Shown here: piece by piece, positions 6,300 to 10,130 of the stretch
How the letters are laid out: each line of letters starts with the position of its first letter
How positions within the stretch are numbered: the first letter of the stretch is position 1
Source: Synergistaceae bacterium
GTDB taxonomy: Bacteria > Synergistota > Synergistia > Synergistales > Aminobacteriaceae
DNA length: 10,130 bases
Assembly (NCBI GenBank): GCA_012523155.1
Contig: JAAYJB010000376.1
Coordinates: 1-10,130, forward strand
Direction: 5' to 3'
Made by a program: the position numbers and the translations under genes
The notes under the pieces: model-generated
Databases searched by the model: none
What the model saw: only the letters and a program-made list of their open reading frames with translations
What the model was told of the DNA's origin: nothing

Positions 6300-6653
6300 T
6301 TATTTCAGGCTGCCGATGCCGAGTCCTCCGGATGAGGTGCCTTCCGCTGCTCCTGCCCCGGCTTCGCCTGCCGTTTCTACTTCGAGCAGAGGGGCAGACG
6401 TGAAGAGATAGGTCTTCAGTTCCTTGTCCCAGCCCTCCATATTCCGCCTGAGCCATTCAATAAGCATTGCGGCATGCTCGATTTCCTCATCCCTGTTGTG
6501 TGCAAGGAGTTCTTTAAGTTCTGCGTTCGGGGTAACCGCAACTCTCTGGTTGTAATAATTGACTGCTTCCACTTCCTCCATGAGGCTTTTGAGTGCCTTC
6601 GCCTCATCTGATGTTTTCTGGTCAAGAAGATCGGCCGGTTCAGTGAATTGCAT
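6300..6653 (-). CDS. Encapsulated ferritin-like protein (encapsulin cargo)
   Basis: Ferroxidase cargo that oxidises Fe(II) inside the encapsulin shell. The 117-aa protein has only two main helices, as in the EncFtn family, where the di-iron site forms across a dimer. By alignment with the Rhodospirillum rubrum protein the iron ligands are E27, E57 and H60 (NRDEEIEHAAM, 53-63), and Y34 matches Y39. EWLRRN and TYLFT (66-71, 81-85) are family hallmarks. The C-terminus is a flexible Ala/Gly/Glu linker (about 93-108) ending in GGLGIGSLK, the encapsulation peptide that docks on the inner shell wall. ATG start with AAAGGAG 7 nt upstream. It is first in the operon, before its shell gene, from a promoter about 75 nt upstream. 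There is no free (non-encapsulated) ferritin in the window. Confidence 0.96.
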   Translation of the reverse strand: MQFTEPADLLDQKTSDEAKALKSLMEEVEAVNYYNQRVAVTPNAELKELLAHNRDEEIEHAAMLIEWLRRNMEGWDKELKTYLFTSAPLLEVETAGEAGAGAAEGTSSGGLGIGSLK

Positions 6654-6681
6654 GGTATCGCTCCTTTCGTTCCGTTTATGT

Positions 6682-6711
6682 CCGGTTACTGGAAAATGGA
6701 GTTCCAGCCGG
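6682..6711 (-). promoter_or_regulatory. Dyad symmetry in the encapsulin operon leader
   Basis: The leader between promoter and EncFtn start contains nested symmetry: outer CCGG/CCGG and inner CTGGAA/TTCCAG separated by 7 nt. It could be a leader hairpin or a repressor site just downstream of the transcription start. The arms are short, so this is tentative. Confidence 0.4.
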
Positions 6712-6726
6712 ACAAATCTTTTGATT

Positions 6727-6756
6727 ATTATACCCTTTGGGGAGAATTTTTATCAA
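6727..6756 (-). promoter_or_regulatory. Promoter of the encapsulated-ferritin/encapsulin operon
   Basis: -35 TTGATA (6756-6751), 18-nt spacer, perfect -10 TATAAT (6732-6727) on the - strand; leader of about 65-70 nt to the EncFtn ATG. The -10 lies inside the 11-nt string TATAATAATCA, which recurs at the hsp20 promoter. Confidence 0.7.
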
Positions 6757-6797
6757 AGGGCAGGCTTAAAATGTAGATAACCGTAGTTTGTAATCAT

Positions 6798-6826
6798 TGT
6801 ATATTGTCTGAATCCTAGTATAGCAA
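6798..6826 (-). promoter_or_regulatory. Possible second, upstream promoter for the encapsulin operon
   Basis: -35 TTGCTA (6826-6821), 17-nt spacer, -10 TATACA (6803-6798) on the - strand, about 70 nt upstream of the better promoter. The surrounding DNA is AT-rich, so chance matches are likely. Confidence 0.3.
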
Positions 6827-7157
6827 AAAAAATCATCCGGTCAATATTGGTCAGAATTTTTGTTGATTAAAATTTCGAAAATGAAAAATCAGAGCGGCTT
6901 CGTTCTGATACCGGATGCTGGAGAATTCAATCCGGGGAACCATATTGTGAAATGATGAAAAATATCGATGTATGAAAGTCATGAACTCACGCTCTCAGGA
7001 GATAGAAAACGGTTACTGTCCCTTAAGGAAGGAGGGGGCATCACACTTCGGGATACCGGGCAGCGGTAGGGGCAGGGGATTCAGAATTCTGTTCGCAATG
7101 CTTTCTCTGCCGGGCCCATTCCTGTTTCTATAACGGTCTCCAAGCTCTCCGTTTTTA
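6827..7157. other. Divergent intergenic region without a recognisable gene
   Basis: About 330 nt between the encapsulin and tupA promoters. I see no convincing gene. It contains a hairpin-forming sequence at 6888-6909 (nine pairs including one G-T on the + strand, GCTT loop), a GGTCA direct repeat with 10-nt period (6839-6853), and a GC-rich imperfect dyad (7056-7063 with 7107-7113). None has a clear function. Confidence 0.5.
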
Positions 7158-7166
7158 TGATATTAT
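7158..7166 (+). promoter_or_regulatory. Extended -10 promoter for the tupA leader
   Basis: TGA followed by TATTAT (7161-7166) is an extended -10 element; no good -35 lies 17 nt upstream. Transcription would start near 7173, about 13 nt before the riboswitch stem, which is the expected position. Confidence 0.5.
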
Positions 7167-7185
7167 AGCTGCAGGAAAATTATAC

Positions 7186-7280
7186 GTCTCCGAGCCCGTT
7201 TGCCTAAAGGATCTCCCATGGCTGCGGGCCGTCAGGGTCTACCCGGAAACAGGTGGGCCTCCCGTTTCAGGCAAGGAGAC
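7186..7280 (+). promoter_or_regulatory. Moco/Tuco-type riboswitch aptamer upstream of tupA
   Basis: A 95-nt element is closed by two stacked 6-bp helices: GTCTCC 7186-7191 with GGAGAC 7275-7280, and TTGCCT 7200-7205 with AGGCAA 7269-7274. An 8-nt bulge (GAGCCCGT) lies on the 5' side only. The interior holds short GC runs (CCCATGG, GGGTCTACCC, GGGCCTCCCG) that resemble the Moco RNA motif as I remember it. That motif is known upstream of molybdenum and tungsten cofactor and transport genes, including tungstate uptake, and the gene here is tupA. The class name rests on remembered motif features plus context; the helices and the adjoining terminator are read directly. I cannot tell whether it is the molybdenum or tungsten cofactor variant. 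Confidence 0.78.
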
Positions 7281-7311
7281 AAAGAACGCGCAGAAAGTGC
7301 CGTCCCTTGCC
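7270..7311 (+). promoter_or_regulatory. Predicted antiterminator helix
   Basis: GGCAAGG (7270-7276), the 3' arm of the aptamer's closing stem, is exactly complementary to CCTTGCC (7305-7311) in the terminator. GAC (7278-7280) continues with GTC (7302-7304), leaving A7277 bulged: ten pairs in all. It is mutually exclusive with both the aptamer stem and the terminator. Confidence 0.7.
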
Positions 7312-7338
7312 GTATAGTGCAGAGGGGCGGCTTTTTTT
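7299..7338 (+). terminator. Riboswitch-controlled intrinsic terminator before tupA
   Basis: GCCGTCCCT (7299-7307) pairs with AGGGGCGGC (7323-7331), nine pairs with one G-T; TGC/GCA (7308-7310, 7319-7321) can extend it. Seven T follow directly. It ends 31 nt before the tupA start, so it acts as an attenuator rather than a gene end. Confidence 0.85.
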
Positions 7339-7369
7339 GAAAAAAATATATAACAAGGGAGGAAATGAA

Positions 7370-8203
7370 ATGAAACTTCGAAAGTACCTGGTCCTTTTCG
7401 CTCTTTTTACCGCTCTGTTTGTAAGCGCTGCAGGTGCCGCGGGGGCTGCGGAAGTCCTTCGCATGGCGACCACGACCAGTACGGATAATACGGGCCTGCT
7501 TGATTATCTTGCCCCTATCCTGCTCGAGGAGAAGGGGATCGAGATACGCTGGGTCTCCGTAGGGACTGGGAAGGCGCTGGAATACGGAAGGAACGGCGAC
7601 GTCGACGTGGTCCTTGTCCATGACCCGGAGGCAGAGGAAAAGTTTGTTGCCGAGGGATCTGGAGTAAACCGCCGGAAGGTTATGTTCAACGATTTCATCA
7701 TTGTGGGACCAGTATCTGATCCTGCGAAAGTCAAGGGGCTCTCTGTAACCGAGGCTCTGAAGAAGATTGCCCTCTCGGCGGCTCCCTTTGCGAGCCGCGC
7801 CGACAAATCGGGGACCCACATGGCGGAACTTCGACTCTGGGCTGCCGCAGGAATGCCTGAGCCTGACAAGGAACAGTGGTATATACAGACAGGCCAGGGA
7901 ATGCTCGAAACGCTCATGATAGCGGGCGAGCGTAAAGGATACGCCTTCACGGACCGGGGTACTTTCATTAAGTACGAGGATTCCCGAAAGGAAGGGGCAG
8001 ACCTGGTGATCACAGTGGAAGGTGATGCTTCACTGAAGAACCAGTACAGCGTAATGGCGGTCAATCCTGCAAAATGGGATAACATTCGTTATGACCTTGC
8101 CCTGACGTACATAGACTGGCTGGTTTCTCCTTCAGCCCAGAAGGCTGTTGCCGAGTTCAAACTCCTCGGGAAGCAGCTATTCTTCCCTAACGCAGGACAG
8201 TAG
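7370..8203 (+). CDS. tupA: Tungstate ABC transporter substrate-binding protein TupA
   Basis: Extracytoplasmic receptor that binds tungstate with very high affinity and delivers it to the TupB/TupC permease. The protein is 277 aa. Residues 1-27 are a signal peptide: K2, R4, K5, then a hydrophobic core and an Ala-rich cleavage region ending near AGA/AE. There is no lipobox cysteine, so the protein is probably free in a periplasm. Family signatures are ATTTSTDNTGLLD (33-45), which contains the TTTS oxyanion loop, SRADKSGTHMAE (142-153) and YAFTDRGTF (191-199). ATG at 7370 is preceded by GGGAGG with 7 nt spacing; an in-frame upstream extension would run through the riboswitch and is rejected. Transcription is predicted to be switched by the leader. 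No tupB or tupC follows: the next gene is convergent, so the permease must be encoded elsewhere. Confidence 0.94.
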   Translation: MKLRKYLVLFALFTALFVSAAGAAGAAEVLRMATTTSTDNTGLLDYLAPILLEEKGIEIRWVSVGTGKALEYGRNGDVDVVLVHDPEAEEKFVAEGSGVNRRKVMFNDFIIVGPVSDPAKVKGLSVTEALKKIALSAAPFASRADKSGTHMAELRLWAAAGMPEPDKEQWYIQTGQGMLETLMIAGERKGYAFTDRGTFIKYEDSRKEGADLVITVEGDASLKNQYSVMAVNPAKWDNIRYDLALTYIDWLVSPSAQKAVAEFKLLGKQLFFPNAGQ

Positions 8204-8208
8204 AAACA

Positions 8209-8242
8209 AACGAAGGGGCCGGAGAACTCCGGCCCCTTCGTT
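8209..8242. terminator. Bidirectional terminator between tupA and hsp20
   Basis: A perfect 16-bp stem (8209-8224 with 8227-8242) around AA; in practice the loop opens to at least 4 nt. It fills the 56-nt gap between two convergent genes. T-tracts are broken on both sides (GTTTGTTTC on the - strand is the better one), so its efficiency is uncertain. Confidence 0.8.
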
Positions 8243-8259
8243 CAGTTTCCCCCGCTCGT

Positions 8260-8742
8260 TTACTGCCCTTCAATTGTGACTTTCTTCATTCTCTCAGCCT
8301 GGACTTTTTCGGCAACTTCAACTGTCAGGACGCCGTTTTTGAAAGCCGCCTTTGCGGAATCGGGATCGACTTCTACCGGGAACTGTATGGAACGGGAGAC
8401 TGTTCCGTAATATCTCTCACACCGGAAAACGTCGTTCTCATCAACGGTCTTTTCGTCAGCTTTCTCTGCCTTGAGCGTGAGCCGGTCCTCGAAAACGTTC
8501 AGTTCAACCCTGGAAGGATCTATTCCCGGAATTTCGAACTCAGCGAAAATCTTCCCGTCCTTCCTGTAAAAATCTCCCCTTGGAATCGCAGGGACTTTTT
8601 CAGGATCAACGTAGCCCATTTCAGGGGAAAAATCTCCGAAGACCCGCATCATGTCCCGCATCATCCTGTCTGCAAACGAAAAGGGACTCACAGGCTGTGA
8701 AACATCATTGGGCCTTATGGCCAGGTATCTTCTTGTCATCAT
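8260..8742 (-). CDS. Small heat shock protein, Hsp20/alpha-crystallin family
   Basis: ATP-independent holdase that binds unfolding proteins in the cytosol as a large oligomer. The protein is 160 aa. The N-terminal arm is Met/Phe-rich (SPFSFADRMMRDMMRVFGDF, 19-38), as usual for substrate contact. The alpha-crystallin domain runs from about 53 to 146, with DGKIFAEFEIPGIDPSRVEL (62-81) and the diagnostic A-x-x-x-NGVLTVEV strand (AAFKNGVLTVEV, 132-143). A V-T-I element near the end (155-157) is the likely I-x-I-type tail that docks on a neighbour. ATG 8742 (or the adjacent ATG 8739) follows GGAGGTG; a longer reading frame upstream overlaps the flavin reductase gene and is not credible. The promoter shows no CIRCE element, so HrcA control is not supported. 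Confidence 0.95.
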   Translation of the reverse strand: MMTRRYLAIRPNDVSQPVSPFSFADRMMRDMMRVFGDFSPEMGYVDPEKVPAIPRGDFYRKDGKIFAEFEIPGIDPSRVELNVFEDRLTLKAEKADEKTVDENDVFRCERYYGTVSRSIQFPVEVDPDSAKAAFKNGVLTVEVAEKVQAERMKKVTIEGQ

Positions 8743-8781
8743 GCCCACCTCCGTTTGATCTTTATTGACCTTATAGTGATT

Positions 8782-8809
8782 ATTATATTCGTCAGCATTG
8801 GTTAGACAA
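8782..8809 (-). promoter_or_regulatory. hsp20 promoter
   Basis: -35 TTGTCT (8809-8804), 16-nt spacer, perfect -10 TATAAT (8787-8782) on the - strand; leader of about 35 nt. A vegetative-type promoter with no recognisable heat-shock operator. Confidence 0.65.
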
Positions 8810-8884
8810 GGCGGGAGGGGGTAAAATAAGAGGATATAGAGAAGATTATCATCTGAAATACGTGACTTGCTTTTTATTTCTTTT

Positions 8885-8913
8885 TTTTCCTTGTTTTTAC
8901 TTTTTAAGGAAAA
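8885..8913. repeat. 8-bp inverted repeat between hsp20 and flavin reductase
   Basis: TTTTCCTT (8885-8892) and AAGGAAAA (8906-8913) form a perfect dyad with a 13-nt AT-only-but-two spacer, upstream of a weak -10 TACAAT (8924-8929) for the flavin reductase. It could be an operator. The local T-rich composition makes chance symmetry fairly likely. Confidence 0.35.
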
Positions 8914-8967
8914 TGCCAGGGTGTACAATCCATTCATATCAATTTTCTGCAGAAGAGAGGTTTGTTC

Positions 8968-9546
8968 ATGAAAAAGGATATTGGTGTATGCACCCCGCTT
9001 TATCCGGCTCCTGCCCTTGTGGTGACGGCCTATGACCGGCAGGGGATCCCGGGGGGGCTCATGGTTGCATGGGGTGGAGTCTGCAACTCGGAACCTCCGT
9101 GCATTTCCGTGGCCGTGGCAAAAAACCGTCATACGCTGGAAGGAATAATGAAAAGAAAGGCATTCTGCGTGAATGTTTCTTCCGAGGACGTGATATGCGA
9201 GGCTGACTTCTTCGGGCTTGCCTCAGGTAGAGACGTGGATAAATTTGAAACGGCCGGGCTCACTCCCCGAAAAGGAGACCTGGTCGACGCTCCCTTAATT
9301 GAAGAGTTCCCGATTTCCATGGAATGTGAAGTTGTTCAGTCCATTGATCTGGGCTCGCATTTCCTTTTCGTCGGGAAGGTCGTGAAAACGTGGGCGGTTG
9401 AGAAATGCCTTGATGAAAAAGGGTATCCTGACCCACTGAAGGTAAAGCCCCTTGTTTTTGCCCCGAAATGCGGTACGTATTATGCCCTTGGAAGGGTAGT
9501 GGGGAAAGCCTACAGTGAGGGGAAAAAAAAGTTCAGGGGAAAATAA
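8968..9546 (+). CDS. Flavin reductase / flavoredoxin-like FMN-binding protein
   Basis: FMN-binding split-barrel protein of 192 aa, of the flavin reductase-like / flavoredoxin group, which carries or reduces FMN with NAD(P)H in anaerobes. Family features in order: a PALVVTAYDRQG strand (15-26), the FMN-phosphate region GGLMVAWGGVCNSEPPCISV (29-48), KNRHT (52-56), FCVNVSSED (67-75), the strongly conserved SGRDVDKF (86-93), DAPLIEE (107-113), MECEV (118-122) and GSHFLFVGKV (129-138). ATG 8968 follows GAGAGG at 7 nt; an in-frame TTG at 8962 lacks a spaced RBS. It is a monocistronic gene, divergent from hsp20, and ends at a strong terminator. The redox partner is not shown by its neighbours. Supplying reduced flavin for iron release from the encapsulin is conceivable but unsupported. 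Confidence 0.92.
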   Translation: MKKDIGVCTPLYPAPALVVTAYDRQGIPGGLMVAWGGVCNSEPPCISVAVAKNRHTLEGIMKRKAFCVNVSSEDVICEADFFGLASGRDVDKFETAGLTPRKGDLVDAPLIEEFPISMECEVVQSIDLGSHFLFVGKVVKTWAVEKCLDEKGYPDPLKVKPLVFAPKCGTYYALGRVVGKAYSEGKKKFRGK

Positions 9547-9578
9547 TGGATGATGCTCAGTTTGCAAAAATGTTTGAG

Positions 9579-9619
9579 AAAACGGGTCTCGGCTGATTTT
9601 AAGCCGAGATCCGTTTTTT
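9579..9619. terminator. Bidirectional terminator between flavin reductase and TRAP gene
   Basis: A 14-bp stem with one G-T pair (9581-9594 with 9602-9615), extendable by two A-T pairs, has a 7-nt loop GATTTTA and six T on the + side. On the - strand it is followed by TTTTC, so it can also serve the convergent TRAP gene. Confidence 0.9.
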
Positions 9620-9636
9620 CAGATGTCTTGCCGATT

Positions 9637-10130
9637 TTAGGGTGCCTTTGTTTCCCCGTTTTTCTTTGAGAGAAGAAAAAGCACTATCACAACCGCAGTG
9701 CTGCCCAGTGCCACCACAATATTGCCGTGTAGGGCGAGAAGTCCTGCAACTCCGAATGCAAGGCGGTGGAGAGAGGGAAGTCTGCCCTTTGCAAAACCGG
9801 TAATGGAGAAACCGAGGCCTGCAAGTGCGCCCACACCACTGACGATTGATGTCAGGTTGCCCACAAGGGAGCTCTTCAGCAGCAGGCCCGGGTCGTAGCA
9901 GAACGCAAAGGGGACGATAAATGCCAGAATGCCCAGTCTGCAGGCGGCAAAACCGGTCCTGTTGGGGTTCGATCCCGCAATGGAGGCTGCGGCGTAAGCA
10001 GCCAGAGCCACTGGAGGAGTTATATTGGATATGATGGCGTAGTAAAAAACGAACATGTGCGCGGCCAAAGGCATGATGCCTATCTTGGCCAGGGCAGGCA
10101 CACCCAGGGCTGCGCCCAGTATGTAGGCGC
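9637..10130 (-). CDS. TRAP transporter fused permease, TAXI type, C-terminal end (5' partial)
   Basis: Inner-membrane permease driven by a sodium or proton gradient, working with a periplasmic TAXI substrate-binding protein. The visible 164 codons are mostly membrane helices. PLAAHMFVFYYAIISNITPPVALAAYAAASIAGSNP is the signature of the large-subunit end of 4TM/12TM fusion permeases, and the later AFIVPFAFCYDPGLLL segment fits too. Four or so further hydrophobic segments follow (GNLTSIVSG..., HRLAFGVAGLLAL, AVVIVLFLLS), ending in a basic and acidic tail KKNGETKAP. The reading frame stays open to the window edge (codons for AYILGAALG precede the first possible GTG), so the gene starts beyond it. 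The substrate is unknown; related systems often take dicarboxylates or glutamate. The binding-protein gene is not in the window. Confidence 0.9.
   Translation of the reverse strand, partial: AYILGAALGVPALAKIGIMPLAAHMFVFYYAIISNITPPVALAAYAAASIAGSNPNRTGFAACRLGILAFIVPFAFCYDPGLLLKSSLVGNLTSIVSGVGALAGLGFSITGFAKGRLPSLHRLAFGVAGLLALHGNIVVALGSTAVVIVLFLLSKKNGETKAP

Noticed and set aside
6881..6955. A 24-codon ATG reading frame on the + strand in the tupA/encapsulin spacer.
   Set aside because: No ribosome binding site, no recognisable protein features, and it runs through the 6888-6909 hairpin.
7082..7091. 10-bp palindrome CAGAATTCTG as an operator.
   Set aside because: A single short palindrome with no relation to a promoter element; expected by chance in 10 kb.
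7056..7113. GC-rich imperfect dyad as a terminator or second riboswitch.
   Set aside because: A bulged 7-bp stem with a 40-nt loop, no T-run, and located upstream of the promoter.
7253..7369. In-frame N-terminal extension of tupA from 7253.
   Set aside because: It would translate the riboswitch and terminator and bury the signal peptide; ATG 7370 has a well-spaced GGGAGG.
8743..9132. A 130-codon N-terminal extension of Hsp20 on the - strand.
   Set aside because: It overlaps the divergent flavin reductase gene and the promoter region, is unlike any Hsp20 arm, and the ATG at 8742 has its own strong RBS.
1..10130. CRISPR arrays, tRNA or rRNA genes, insertion sequences and phage genes.
   Set aside because: No regularly spaced repeats, cloverleaf, rRNA-like sequence, transposase or integrase motif seen.

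Overview
The window looks like a chromosome segment from a strictly anaerobic bacterium. Rubrerythrin, an encapsulin-ferritin compartment, a tungstate-binding protein under a molybdenum/tungsten-cofactor-type riboswitch, a flavoredoxin-like flavin reductase, lysine 2,3-aminomutase and a TAXI-type TRAP permease all fit that lifestyle. The tungstate-binding protein has a signal peptide but no lipobox cysteine, which favours a two-membrane cell plan. A Synergistota-like organism is my best guess; it is an inference from gene content, and no marker gene in the window decides it. Coding regions are moderately GC-rich, intergenic spacers are AT-rich, and most transcription units end in clear hairpins.

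Layout. (1) 1-678 (+): C-terminal half of an MFS exporter, cut by the window edge. (2) 4674-726 (-): a compact four-gene operon with every junction overlapping. It encodes ATP-grasp ligase 1, ATP-grasp ligase 2, a GNAT acetyltransferase and lysine 2,3-aminomutase. It has a good promoter at about 4802-4829 and ends in a hairpin shared with the MFS gene. (3) 6653-4886 (-): encapsulated ferritin, its encapsulin shell, a terminator, then rubrerythrin with its own terminator. (4) 6654-7369: a 0.7-kb divergent control region holding the encapsulin promoter(s), an extended -10 promoter, a Moco/Tuco-type riboswitch and an intrinsic terminator just ahead of tupA. (5) 7370-8203 (+): tupA, without tupB or tupC after it. 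(6) 8742-8260 (-): Hsp20, convergent with tupA and sharing its terminator. (7) 8968-9546 (+): flavin reductase. (8) 9637-10130 (-): C-terminal end of a TRAP fusion permease, cut by the window edge.

How the parts work together. The encapsulin operon should make a protein shell loaded with a ferroxidase for iron storage and protection from oxidation, with rubrerythrin removing peroxide. The tupA leader should switch transcription off when cofactor is plentiful: the 3' arm of the aptamer's closing stem can alternatively pair with the 5' arm of the terminator. The most open question is the four-gene operon. The aminomutase keeps the residues that select lysine, so beta-lysine is the expected intermediate. 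Two different D-Ala-D-Ala-ligase-like enzymes and a small acetyltransferase then suggest an acylated or peptide-linked beta-lysine product. I do not know a described pathway with this gene set.
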